Shown here piece by piece: positions 1 to 8,104 of a DNA stretch of 64,000 nucleotides. The notes beneath the pieces are model-generated. The model searched no databases, had not been told where the DNA came from, and was given only the letters and a program-made list of their open reading frames with translations. Source of the stretch: Methylumidiphilus sp963753955 (lineage in GTDB: Bacteria; Pseudomonadota; Gammaproteobacteria; Methylococcales; Methylococcaceae); the NCBI GenBank assembly GCA_963753955.1, contig CAVWEM010000005.1:387736-451735 (forward strand), written 5' to 3'. The first letter of the stretch is position 1; every line of letters begins with the position of its first letter. The translations under genes and the position numbers were made by a program.

Positions 1-120
1 CATCAAAAACTGGTGATGGATAATAAAAATTGTTGATGAAATACCCCATGTAATCATCTACATCGATTATATCATGATCTATTGATATGGTTTTGCATAG
101 ATTAATACATACAATCCTTC

Positions 121-942
121 GGTGGTGGGTTTAATTGATTTATTGAGATTGAAAGCAGTATCTATTTATAAACAACCCTATCACCGTGTTGTGAAGTGCT
201 TCCAATTTTGAAAAGCAGATCGTTTTGCGCGTCAATCGCTTGATCCGGGTTCGCAACAAAAGGTTTTTGTTTTCTATTTTTTGAGCATGCTGCTTGCCAA
301 TGACGTGCTTGTCTTTAGGGATGAGTGCGGAATAGCTGCCCCAATCGTCTGTGTAATAGGTCCGGATATTGAATGCCTTCAAATTTGAGATCAATTGCTC
401 GCACACCGCATCTTGGCGCCGCCCGAAAACGAACGACAGGACACAGCCTGTCACGGCATCGATGGCATACCGGAGCCAGCGTTGGTTCTTTTTGTCGCCG
501 ACGTAGCTCCATGGCTCGTCTGCCTGAACATCCATTGGAGAATCAAGGGGATGCCTGATTTCGACGGCGATCTCACGCGTACCGATGTAAGGGTTCACGG
601 CGACCACTTCAGCGGAGCTTTTTTTAGCGTGGAAATGAAGGTGTGTTTGCCGATACCCAGAATGCGCGAAGCATCCCGGATGCCGCCGCCGTTCATGGCA
701 ATGTCCACAATCTGGTCTTTGACGCCAGGCTCGTAGGCCCGGTACACGCAGTCGGTCTTGAATATTCGCCCGCACTCCTTGCAGCGAAACCGGGAACGAC
801 CGCTTTGGGTGCCGTAACGGACAACCTCGGAACTGTTGCAATACTTGCACAAAACAATTTGATACGCCATTGGAATGGTTGCCTAAGAAGCTTGAAAAAT
901 TTATGCTCTACCATACTTAATAAATCAATTAAACCCACCTCC
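121..942 (-). mobile_element. IS1-family insertion sequence, copy 1 (7-A type)
   Basis: An 822-bp element. Its ends are inverted repeats built on GGTGGGTTTAATTGATTT; the outermost bases are GGTGG at one end and GGAGG at the other. It is flanked by a perfect 8-bp target duplication, AATCCTTC (113-120 and 943-950; a ninth base C could also belong). The intact duplication indicates a simple, fairly recent transposition into the gene on the minus strand. Four further copies lie at 6486, 19691, 22289 and 36562. Confidence 0.95.
140..870 (-). CDS. IS1-family transposase InsA/InsAB' (frameshift type)
   Basis: InsA starts at 870 (MAYQIVLCKYC) and carries a zinc-ribbon/HTH domain with cysteine pairs CKYC and CKEC. 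It stops at 595 after a run of seven A. The catalytic InsB' part (CAAPxx frame to 140) lies in the -1 frame and contains QADEPWSYVGDKKNQ and YYTDDWGSY, typical of the IS1 DDE domain. The full 243-residue product therefore needs a -1 slip on the A7 tract, the known IS1 mechanism. Differences from the other copies: RDASR rather than RDTSR, and KHTFIS. Confidence 0.9.
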
Positions 943-1194
943 AATCCTTCCTGTCATTTCGGTAGCAAGCAATAAACAGCCAAATACCCTTTTGTAATTG
1001 CGCCAGACAGTGTAACTAACTGGAGCAAATGGTCGAGAACTATATTGAGATAGTGCTTGCCTTAGCAAATCATTTTGGATATCAGGTTTTGGTATACCAT
1101 CAACGGTTGCTAAGGCGCAGGCAATTCGCTTGATCTCATCAAACTGAAAGTAGTCAAGTCGTCCTTGGTCAAATCGCCACACAGTCACAACTCT

Positions 1195-1338
1195 TTACCA
1201 TACATAGAATGGACTCATAGGAACACTGTGAACGAAGCGAACAGCCCCAATCAAGTGGTAACCTAAGTACATAATATATGCTCCAACATAACGCATCAGT
1301 TCGATGTTGCGTCTGGAAATGGAGCCGAATGTCGGCAT
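1195..1338 (-). pseudogene. hicA: HicA-like toxin remnant
   Basis: The ATG at 1338 directly follows the hicB stop (TAAATG). The first residues, MPTFGSISRRNIE, match the usual start of HicA mRNA-interferase toxins (MP-FG-I-RR). After about 13 residues the sequence leaves the family: the expected GF-G--GG-H core with its catalytic histidine is absent, and the frame ends at 47 residues. I read this as a toxin truncated by replacement of its 3' part. The remaining frame (MRYVGAYIMYLGYHLIGAV...) is of unknown origin. Confidence 0.6.
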
Positions 1339-1581
1339 TTAGCCAGCTTCCCGAACTGATATTTCATAACCATCAATAATGGGTATCGTCAGGTTTTTAT
1401 ACACTCGGAACAAAACTCATCCCTCCAACACTTCCTCCAATTCATCTCGACAAGCTTCCAAGCTAACGGCATTGGCGTAGACGCCATTGCATTCAGGTAT
1501 TTCTCCATAAAACGAGCCGTCGTCTGACAGTATTTCGTAGCGGGCATGCCGCATGGCGGCTTTGAGGTAGTCTAGCAACAT
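1339..1581 (-). pseudogene. hicB: HicB-like antitoxin with a TGA nonsense codon
   Basis: From ATG 1581 the frame reads MLLDYLKAAMRHARYEILSD, then GSFYGEIPECNGVYANA and ACRDELEEVLEG, the partial RNase-H-like fold of HicB antitoxins. A TGA at 1417-1419 follows, exactly where the family has Trp. The same frame then continues VLFRVYKNLTIPIIDG... to EISVREAG and a TAA at 1339-1341, which matches the normal HicB C-terminus. A single TGG-to-TGA change therefore explains the break. The gene immediately precedes the hicA remnant in the usual hicB-hicA order of this subgroup. Confidence 0.7.
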
Positions 1582-1649
1582 CGTATTACCCTCACGTTAA
1601 TCCATCAAAAGGGATAGTCGCGGTTGGAAACCGCTCCCACAGTGGCCGT

Positions 1650-3113
1650 CTAATCCAACCGATAATTCGGCGCCTCCTTGGTGATGGTCACATCATGCAC
1701 ATGGCTTTCGCGGATGCCGGCCGAAGTGATGCGGACGAAGGTGGCTTTGTTGCGCATGTCGTCAATGGTTGCACAACCGGTGTAGCCCATCGCGGCGCGG
1801 ACGCCGCCGATCAACTGGTGGATGATGGCAATCATGCTGCCTTTGTAGGGGACGCGGCCTTCAATGCCTTCCGGCACCAGCTTTTCGGCGTCGGTGCTGT
1901 CTTGGAAATAGCGGTCGCTGGAGCCTTGCTGCTGGGCCATCGCGCCCAAGGAACCCATGCCCCGGTAGGATTTGTAAGAGCGGCCTTGGTAGAGTTCAAC
2001 CTCGCCCGGCGCTTCTTCTGTACCGGCGAACAAGCCGCCCAACATGACGGTATAAGCGCCCGCCGCCAGCGCCTTGGATATGTCACCGGAATAGCGGATG
2101 CCGCCATCGGCGATGAGCGGCACACCGCTATCCCTGAGCGCGTCGGCGACATTGGCGACTGCGGTGATCTGCGGCACACCCACCCCGGCGACGATGCGGG
2201 TCGTGCAGATCGAGCCAGGGCCTATGCCGACCTTCACCGCGTCCGCCCCGGCTTCGACCAACGCCTTGGCGGCGGCGGCGGTGGCGATGTTGCCGCCGAT
2301 CACCTGGATGTGCGGGAAGTTTTGCTTCACCCAACGCACCCGGTCGAGCACCCCCTGGGAATGGCCGTGGGCGGTATCGACGACGATCACGTCCACCCCG
2401 GCAGCGGACAACGCCTCCACGCGCTCCTCTGTGCCTACCCCGGTGCCTACGCCCGCGCCCACGCGCAAGCGCTCGAACTCGTCCTTGCAAGCTTGCGGGT
2501 AATCCTTCGCCTTCTGGATGTCTTTGACGGTAATCATCCCGCGCAACTCAAATTTGTCGTTGACCACCAGCACCTTCTCGATGCGGTGCTTGTGCAACAG
2601 GCGGATGGCTTCGTCATGGCCCGCGCCCTCGCGCACGGTGACGAGGCGCTCCTTGGGCGTCATGATCTTGGTGACCGGCTCTTCCAAACGGGTGGAAAAG
2701 CGCAGGTCGCGGCTGGTGACGATGCCTACCAGTTCGCCTTTGTCCACCACGGGAACGCCGGAGATCCTGTGGGCGCGGGTCAGTTCGATCACCTCGCGGA
2801 TGCTGATGGAAGGCGGCACAGTGATAGGATCTTTGATCACGCCGCTCTCAAATTTCTTCACCGCGCTCACTTCATAAGCCTGCCGCTCGGCCGGCATGTT
2901 CTTGTGGATGATGCCGATTCCGCCTTCCTGGGCCATCGCAATGGCCAGCCGGGCCTCGGTGACCGTGTCCATGGCGGCGGAAACCAGCGGAATGTTGAGG
3001 TGGATGCTGCGCGTCAGTTGGGTGGCGAGGCTCACATCGCGGGGCAAGATGTTGGAGTAGGCAGGAATCAGGAGAACATCGTCAAAAGTAAGCGCTTCTT
3101 GGTCAATTCGCAT
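1650..3113 (-). CDS. guaB: Inosine-5'-monophosphate dehydrogenase
   Basis: Oxidises IMP to XMP with NAD+, the committed step of guanine nucleotide synthesis in the cytoplasm. Its 487 residues are the normal length. The N-terminus (MRIDQEALTFDDVLLIP) begins the TIM barrel. A CBS pair occupies roughly residues 90-205. The catalytic loop GPGSICTTRIVAGVG holds the active-site Cys near residue 305, and the flap region has GMGSLGAM. guaA does not follow within the window. The start is the first Met of a well-conserved N-terminus. Confidence 0.98.
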   Translation of the reverse strand: MRIDQEALTFDDVLLIPAYSNILPRDVSLATQLTRSIHLNIPLVSAAMDTVTEARLAIAMAQEGGIGIIHKNMPAERQAYEVSAVKKFESGVIKDPITVPPSISIREVIELTRAHRISGVPVVDKGELVGIVTSRDLRFSTRLEEPVTKIMTPKERLVTVREGAGHDEAIRLLHKHRIEKVLVVNDKFELRGMITVKDIQKAKDYPQACKDEFERLRVGAGVGTGVGTEERVEALSAAGVDVIVVDTAHGHSQGVLDRVRWVKQNFPHIQVIGGNIATAAAAKALVEAGADAVKVGIGPGSICTTRIVAGVGVPQITAVANVADALRDSGVPLIADGGIRYSGDISKALAAGAYTVMLGGLFAGTEEAPGEVELYQGRSYKSYRGMGSLGAMAQQQGSSDRYFQDSTDAEKLVPEGIEGRVPYKGSMIAIIHQLIGGVRAAMGYTGCATIDDMRNKATFVRITSAGIRESHVHDVTITKEAPNYRLD

Positions 3114-3285
3114 GGGTTCTCTCCCGCCGGATAAAAGCTGTTGATTTTACGTGTGATACTGCCAGTCTGACAATCAAAGGTTTGCGCAGAAGGTGGAAAC
3201 GGTGCGGAGTCATGAAGTCCATCTCCCTGCGGATGGGAACCGAGGCGATCTTTAAGACCGCATCGGTTCGGGGCAAAGGTTCATT

Positions 3286-3329
3286 GCCCTCCCCTCCCCC
3301 CTTGCGGGAGAGGGGCTGGGGATGAGGGT
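3286..3329. repeat. REP-like CCCTC/GAGGG intergenic palindrome
   Basis: The segment CCCTCCCC...TTGCGGGAGAGGGGCTGGGGATGAGGG forms an imperfect hairpin between guaB and the lipoprotein gene. Related sequences lie at 6003-6092, 9180-9220, 10399-10438, 32261-32296, 39083-39123 and 39150-39178, so this is a dispersed family, mostly at gene ends. Confidence 0.75.
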
Positions 3330-3330
3330 T

Positions 3331-3660
3331 TTATTGCTTGACGCCTTGGTAAGCCTCCTCGCTTTCCCGCATGATGCGGTTGCCTTCGTCGATCAGGCGC
3401 TGGCCTTCTTCCACCTTGGCCCGCCCTTGCCGCACGGCTTCCTCGCCTTCCTGCACGGTCTGTTGGCCTTGCTTCCAGCGTTCGCCGTACTTGGCCAGGT
3501 TTTGGCTTTCCAACAACATTTGCTCGCCTGACTTGACTTTCGGAACCGCCGCAGGCGGAGGCGCGACTGGCGGCTTGGACGCGCAGGCAGCCAGGGCGAC
3601 GGCACCCGCCAAGGCAAGCAGGGAGTTTTTGTAGGCAAAGAACGGTTTCAACGGTTTCAT
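3331..3660 (-). CDS. Small lipoprotein with a coiled-coil-like C-terminus
   Basis: About 109 residues from MKPLKPFFAYKNSLLAL at 3660. I prefer this Met over the upstream one at 3711 because it immediately precedes a signal peptide ending in the lipobox LAAC. After the lipidated Cys comes a Pro-rich linker (PPVAPPPAAVPK), then a charged, probably helical stretch (GQQTVQEGEEAVRQG, RAKVEEGQRLIDEG). The protein probably sits in the outer membrane or periplasm. I do not recognise a named family. Confidence 0.75.
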   Translation of the reverse strand: MKPLKPFFAYKNSLLALAGAVALAACASKPPVAPPPAAVPKVKSGEQMLLESQNLAKYGERWKQGQQTVQEGEEAVRQGRAKVEEGQRLIDEGNRIMRESEEAYQGVKQ

Positions 3661-3966
3661 GGGCATACGACTCCAGATTGAATTAGGGAAGCGGGTTAGA
3701 TCGGTCTGCATGGCAAATTGCCCGCAAGATACGGTGAATTATGCCCGAACCGCCTGCCAGCGCCAAACCTGTGGGGAACATGGCCGAGGGATGGCATCCC
3801 ACCAAGCCAGGCGGGCCAGCCAGTTCCGAATCTTGCAATAAGCCGGGCTTCCCCCTAAGGAACATACCAGGTCGCATCCGGCTAGGTTATCATAAACGCC
3901 TAGCCGCGAGTCCGCACGTTGATGGGTGCAAAAACGGCCCTAAGCCACCTCATTCTTTCCAATGCC

Positions 3967-4830
3967 ATGTTAAAAACCCTGACCGAATCCCTGCTCTCCC
4001 TGCTGCAATATCCCCTGCCCCATCACGTCCTCTCCCGCCTGATGCACGGCTTGGCCCGCTGCGAAAACAGGGCATTCAAAAACGCCTTCATCAAGACCAT
4101 CGTCCGCCTTTACAAAGTCAACGTGGACGAGGCACAGGAACCGAACCCCGACGCTTACGCCAGCTTCAACGCCTTCTTCACCCGCACACTCAAGCCGGAA
4201 GCCCGCCCGCTGTGTCCCGATGCCAACGCGCTGCTCTGCCCTGCCGATGGCGCGGTCAGCCAGATCGGCGACATCACCGCAGGCCGCATCCTCCAAGCCA
4301 AAGGCAAGGACTACAGCGTGGACGAACTGCTAGGCGGCGACGCGGAGCGGGCCAAAGCCTTTGAAAATGGCAAATTCGCGACGATTTACCTCTCGCCCCG
4401 CGACTACCACCGCCTGCACATGCCCTTGACGGGAAAGCTCAGGGAAATGATCCATGTGCCGGGCCGGCTGTTCAGCGTCAACGCCGCCACCGCCAACACC
4501 GTGCCGAACCTGTTTGCCCGCAACGAGCGCGTCGCGGCGATTTTCGACACCGAGGCCGGCCCGATGGCCTTGATCCTGGTCGGCGCGATCTTCGTCGCCA
4601 GCATCGAAACCGTCTGGCATGGCGAAGTCACTCCGCCTACGGGGACACAAGTCCGCGTGTGGAATTACAGCGAAGACGTGCCGGTTATCGCCAAGGGCGA
4701 GGAAATGGGCCGCTTCAATATGGGTTCGACCATTATCGTCCTGTTTGGCGAGAACGCCGTAGGCTGGGACGGGACGCTGCAAGCCGGGGATGCGGTGAGG
4801 TTGGGGCAGAAGTTGGGGCATATCGGTTGA
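3967..4830 (+). CDS. psd: Phosphatidylserine decarboxylase proenzyme
   Basis: Converts phosphatidylserine to phosphatidylethanolamine at the inner membrane. The 287-residue product starts at MLKTLTESLLSLLQYP (3967); the upstream in-frame Met at 3919 adds a non-conserved leader. Family hallmarks are FNAFFTRTLKP, LSPRDYHRLHMP and, near the C-terminus, FNMGSTIIVLF, whose GST is the self-cleavage site that makes the pyruvoyl group. The frame is intact. Confidence 0.97.
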   Translation: MLKTLTESLLSLLQYPLPHHVLSRLMHGLARCENRAFKNAFIKTIVRLYKVNVDEAQEPNPDAYASFNAFFTRTLKPEARPLCPDANALLCPADGAVSQIGDITAGRILQAKGKDYSVDELLGGDAERAKAFENGKFATIYLSPRDYHRLHMPLTGKLREMIHVPGRLFSVNAATANTVPNLFARNERVAAIFDTEAGPMALILVGAIFVASIETVWHGEVTPPTGTQVRVWNYSEDVPVIAKGEEMGRFNMGSTIIVLFGENAVGWDGTLQAGDAVRLGQKLGHIG

Positions 4831-4854
4831 GTCGAATTCGGAAGATTCCACCCA

Positions 4855-5994
4855 TCAGCCGCTTATCCCGGCTATGCCCGCCAACATGAGATCATATTGG
4901 GTTTCGGCGGCTTTCTTTATCGCCAAGGCTGGCAACCCGGTGACGATATGCTCTTGGCTTCCCCACCAACCGATGCAATCCGCCGGGCCAAGGCTGACAA
5001 AATAGCCCTTTTCGACGTAACCGTAGGCTTCCATTTCCTGGCCCGGAATCCCATGGCACAGCACATTGCCCGCGACCACGCTCCCTTTCCTGATGGCGAC
5101 TTGTGCAGACAAGGTGTTTGCCCCCTCCCCGGCAAAGCGGGCGCAGTCGCCCGCCGCAAAAACCCTGTCCAGAACCACACCCGCAAGAGTGACCTGGCCA
5201 AAACCATTGGTCTCGATCAGCAAGGGGCCGGGCTTGACTCCCAAGAATTGCAGGCTCATTTGGGAAGGCAGGGCAATCTCTTCCCCGCCGTCCCGGTGCG
5301 CCAGCACGAGGGTTTCATGCTCCTGCCGTAGCAAAGCCGTATTAGGGAGGTATTCGATGCCTTCGCGCCGCATCCGCTCCAGCGCATACTCGTGAAACCG
5401 TGCGGGGAATTGGCTAAGAACCTGTGGTCCGTAATTGACGAGGCGCAGTTTGCAAGGCCGTCGCGCTTGGCGTTTGATATAGGCGGACAACTCAAACAGA
5501 AACTGTATCCCGGTCGCGCCGCCCCCGATGACCGAGAGATTGGCACGCTTGCCCTGGCTTTCGCAGAGATTCCTGAGCATGGTTTGTGCCTGGTTGAGAC
5601 AGAAATCATTGATGCCCAGGATACGATCCCTATCACCATCCCCGACGGGGCTGGCACCTGTCGCGACGATCAAGTAATCGAAAGGAATCTCCACCGAGTC
5701 CAGCACTAGAAAACCCTGCCTGTGCCAACGCAAAAGGCTTCCGGTGTCGAATTTCAGTTTGGCTTGGATAAACTGGAAACCCAAGCGCTTACCCAATTCA
5801 TCGTAACGGACACAGAGATGTCGCAGTGAATAGCGCAGGGTTTCATGCAAGCGGGTCAGCTTGATGTGGGCCTTGCGCGGGGCGATCAAGGTAATCCGGC
5901 TTTCCGGCGCTTGGCTGTGAAGGGTAAACGCCGCTGAAAGCGCGGCATAACCGCCACCCAGAATAAGGATTCGACGCGGTTTGATATGATTCAT
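4855..5994 (-). CDS. FAD-dependent NAD(P)H dehydrogenase (NDH-2-like)
   Basis: A 379-residue pyridine nucleotide-disulfide oxidoreductase family member. The N-terminal dinucleotide-binding motif is ILILGGGYAALSAAFTL and the second is LSVIGGGATGIQFLFEL. VFAAGDCARF is the usual FAD-contacting segment near the C-terminus. The pattern fits type II NADH dehydrogenases and sulfide:quinone reductase relatives; the electron acceptor cannot be read from sequence. It converges with psd and lies just downstream of the broken Roco gene. Confidence 0.85.
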   Translation of the reverse strand: MNHIKPRRILILGGGYAALSAAFTLHSQAPESRITLIAPRKAHIKLTRLHETLRYSLRHLCVRYDELGKRLGFQFIQAKLKFDTGSLLRWHRQGFLVLDSVEIPFDYLIVATGASPVGDGDRDRILGINDFCLNQAQTMLRNLCESQGKRANLSVIGGGATGIQFLFELSAYIKRQARRPCKLRLVNYGPQVLSQFPARFHEYALERMRREGIEYLPNTALLRQEHETLVLAHRDGGEEIALPSQMSLQFLGVKPGPLLIETNGFGQVTLAGVVLDRVFAAGDCARFAGEGANTLSAQVAIRKGSVVAGNVLCHGIPGQEMEAYGYVEKGYFVSLGPADCIGWWGSQEHIVTGLPALAIKKAAETQYDLMLAGIAGISG

Positions 5995-6485
5995 TAGGCT
6001 ATAACTCCATCCTCCCTGCGGGAGAAGGGAGAAAAGCCGCTCGCCCTGCGGGGAGAGCGTAGCGAGGGGGGCGAAGCCGGTTGGGGTGAGGGGCTTACCT
6101 TATAAACACCCTTCTTCCTAAAAGCATCGTTTTGCTGGCGGAAGTAAAGCTCGAAATCGTCTCGGTCTTGCCGCAACTCGGAGGAAGAGGCAATGAAGAT
6201 TTTAATGGTGCGGGGTGGCTGGTAGGAGCGGGCTTCAGCCCGCGAAATCTCAGCCTCATCCTTCGCCCAACCCGGCAAGCGATCCACGCGGATGCCATCC
6301 AACAATTCCAGCACATCCACATATTCAAAACTGCCGGGGCATTCCACTTTGAATTTCCCGTGTTCCTTGCGCCGCAGCAATTCCCGTTGTTCAAACGCAC
6401 GGGGCTGGGCCAAACCCTGGCATTGCTTGCAGTTGCACGGCACCAGTTTCTCGACCTTTTCACTGAGCTTATGGAAACTGTCGTT
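5994..6485 (-). pseudogene. Roco-type protein, C-terminal fragment (COR end plus effector-like start)
   Basis: The frame is open from the IS1 copy 2 boundary: NDSFHKLSEKVEKL, VPCNCKQCQG and FKVECPGSFEYVDVLELLDG. This resembles the end of the COR region in bacterial Roco (LRR-Roc-COR) proteins. It is followed by IKIFIASSSELRQDRDDFEL, a TIR/DUF4062-like beginning of an effector domain. That domain is cut after KKGVYK and replaced by residues encoded by a REP-like repeat (6003-6092). The N-terminal LRR part lies beyond the IS at 7309-7771. The Roc GTPase and most of COR are missing. Confidence 0.6.
6003..6092. repeat. REP-like palindromic repeat at the Roco fragment end
   Basis: Contains CTCCCTGCGGGAGAAGGGAG plus GCCCTGCGGGGAGAGCG and TTGGGGTGAGGGGCT, the same family as the repeat at 3286. 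It supplies the last 30 or so codons of the truncated Roco frame (VSPSPQPASPPSLRSPRR...). Confidence 0.7.
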
Positions 6486-7308
6486 GGTGGTGGGTTTAAT
6501 TGATTTATTGAGATTGAAAGCAGTATCTATTTATAAACAACCCTATCACCGTGTCGTGAAGTGCTTCCAATTTTGAAAAGCAGATCGTTTTGCGCGTCAA
6601 TCGCTTGATCCGGGTTCGCAACAAAAGGTTTTTGTTTTCTATTTTTTGAGCATGCTGCTTGCCAATGACGTGCTTGTCTTTAGGGATGAGTGCGGAATAG
6701 CTGCCCCAATCGTCTGTGTAATAGGTCCGGATATTGAATGCCTTCAAATTTGAGATCAATTGCTCGCACACCGCATCTTGGCACCGCCCGAAAACGAACG
6801 ACAGGACACAGCCTGTCACGGCATCGATGGCATACCGGAGCCAGCGTTGGTTCTTTTTGTCGCCGACGTAGCTCCATGGCTCGTCTGCCTGAACATCCAT
6901 TGGAGAATCAAGGGGATGCCTGATTTCGACGGCGATCTCACGCGTACCGATGTAAGGGTTCACGGCGACCACTTCAGCGGAGCTTTTTTTTAGCGTGGAA
7001 ATGACGGTGTGTTTGCCGATACCCAGAATGCGCGAAGTATCCCGGATGCCGCCGCCGTTCATGGCAATGTCCACAATCTGGTCTTTGACGCCAGGCTCGT
7101 AGGCCCGGTACACGCAGTCGGTCTTGAATATTCGCCCGCACTCCTTGCAGCGAAACCGGGAACGACCGCTTTGGGTGCCGTAACGGACAACCTCGGAACT
7201 GTTGCAATACTTGCACAAAACAATTTGATACGCCATTGGAATGGTTGCCTAAGAAGCTTGAAAATTTTATGCTCTACCATACTTAATAAATCAATTAAAC
7301 CCACCTCC
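6486..7308 (-). mobile_element. IS1-family insertion sequence, copy 2 (8-A type)
   Basis: An 823-bp element with the same terminal repeats as copy 1. The flanks are CTGTCGTT on the left and ACGAGACG on the right, so there is no target duplication. Together with the missing middle of the host gene, this suggests a deletion next to the element or recombination between two copies. The extra base relative to 822-bp copies is the eighth A in the slippery tract. Confidence 0.93.
6505..7236 (-). CDS. IS1-family transposase, single fused ORF
   Basis: A 243-residue protein joining InsA and InsB' without frameshifting, because the slippery run has eight A instead of seven (STLKKSSAEVVAVNP). The zinc-ribbon cysteines and the DDE-domain motifs QADEPWSYVGDKKNQ and TDDWGSY are intact. 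It differs from the 7-A copies also at ALHDTV (Asp rather than Asn). If translated, transposase production would not be limited by frameshift frequency. Confidence 0.92.
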   Translation of the reverse strand: MAYQIVLCKYCNSSEVVRYGTQSGRSRFRCKECGRIFKTDCVYRAYEPGVKDQIVDIAMNGGGIRDTSRILGIGKHTVISTLKKSSAEVVAVNPYIGTREIAVEIRHPLDSPMDVQADEPWSYVGDKKNQRWLRYAIDAVTGCVLSFVFGRCQDAVCEQLISNLKAFNIRTYYTDDWGSYSALIPKDKHVIGKQHAQKIENKNLLLRTRIKRLTRKTICFSKLEALHDTVIGLFINRYCFQSQ

Positions 7309-7771
7309 ACGAGACGTTAAGCGTTTGCAGGTTCTTCAGAGCAGCCAGTGGGGACAGGTCGGCGACTTTTGTGTACGGAACCTCAAGCGTTTGCAGGCCT
7401 GGCAGGCCATCCAGTGGGGACAGGTCGGTTAAATCGAATCTGTTCCCAAGATTACCCATCAGCCAAAGCCGCTTCAGGTTTATCAATTGGGAAAAGGGAT
7501 TGTTTGCCGCCGCACCGGTTACCCATAGTTTAACGGCGTTGCGTTTGGATACTGAGGGCGTTAGGCGGCTGATGTTATTATCAGGGCCGGTGTTCTGGGT
7601 TTTTTTTAGCTCACCCCCATCCCACCACTCACTAGAAAACGACAACTCTTCCAACCAAACCAGTTCTCCAATCCTCGCCGGCACCTCGGTCAAGCCGCAG
7701 TTGCCCAAATCCAGAAAAATGGCACGGGTTTTCTTGTTTTCTTCGATCCGACGCTGGGCGAGTTTGGACAT
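7309..7771 (-). pseudogene. Roco-type LRR protein, N-terminal fragment
   Basis: Starts MSKLAQRRIEENKKTRAIFL at 7771 and continues LDLGNCGLTEVPARIGELVW, then leucine-rich repeats such as LSPLDGLPGLQTLEVP and LSPLAALKNLQTLNVSW. This is the usual N-terminus of bacterial LRR/Roco proteins. The frame is cut by IS1 copy 2 at 7308. The C-terminal fragment resumes at 6485 on the other side. Because neither side carries a target duplication and the GTPase is absent, the gene has lost its centre and is not merely split. Confidence 0.7.
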
Positions 7772-8104
7772 CAGGCAAGCTCCTTCAAGTGATTGGGCAG
7801 GCAGTCTTGCCCGGCCTTGCGTCTTATCTTACCAAGCCAGCGGCCCAGTCCCCTAGTGGCCCATACGCCGAGTCTGAAAGCGAAGCTCCAAGCGATGCCA
7901 GACCGCTTCCGCTGTGCAAGCTCGCGACTCCATTCGCTATCGGATATATGCTTATTCGTGTCATAAATCCGTCATAAATTACTTGTTGTTTCTTTACAGG
8001 AAACAGTCAAGCAAGGGATTTTTCATTGAAACCAGTGGTCGGAATCGTATATCTATACGTGTACTTCCCCGAAACGGAAGCTGTACCTGAAAGGAGAAAA
8101 AGCT
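7772..8104 (+). promoter_or_regulatory. Intergenic region upstream of the hydroxylase gene
   Basis: There is no convincing gene. The strong Shine-Dalgarno AAAGGAG at about 8090-8096 sits 8 bases before the ATG at 8105 and fixes that start. The stretch around 7945-8010 is AT-rich and could hold the promoter; I cannot assign -35/-10 boxes with confidence. Confidence 0.45.

Larger units (their letters stand above)
1..1188 (-). pseudogene. Unidentified gene interrupted by IS1 copy 1
   Basis: The N-terminal part (1188 to 943) reads MTVWRFDQGRLDYFQFDE... up to LLLATEMTGRI. It then runs into IS1 copy 1. The 8-bp AATCCTTC lies at 113-120 and again at 943-950, flanking the IS. Removing the IS and one repeat by hand restores one open frame that continues VCINLCKTISIDHD... 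to MGYFINNFYYPSPVFD and off the window edge. Codons stay open across the junction, which strongly supports a real gene. I do not recognise the family; a restriction-type or other defence protein is only a guess. The start at 1188 is the first Met, just downstream of the hicA remnant on the same strand. Confidence 0.7.

Noticed and set aside
1695..3134. Long plus-strand ORF opposite guaB
   Set aside because: It is a shadow of the GC-rich guaB gene; the translation is low-complexity His/Gly/Ala-rich with no family signature.
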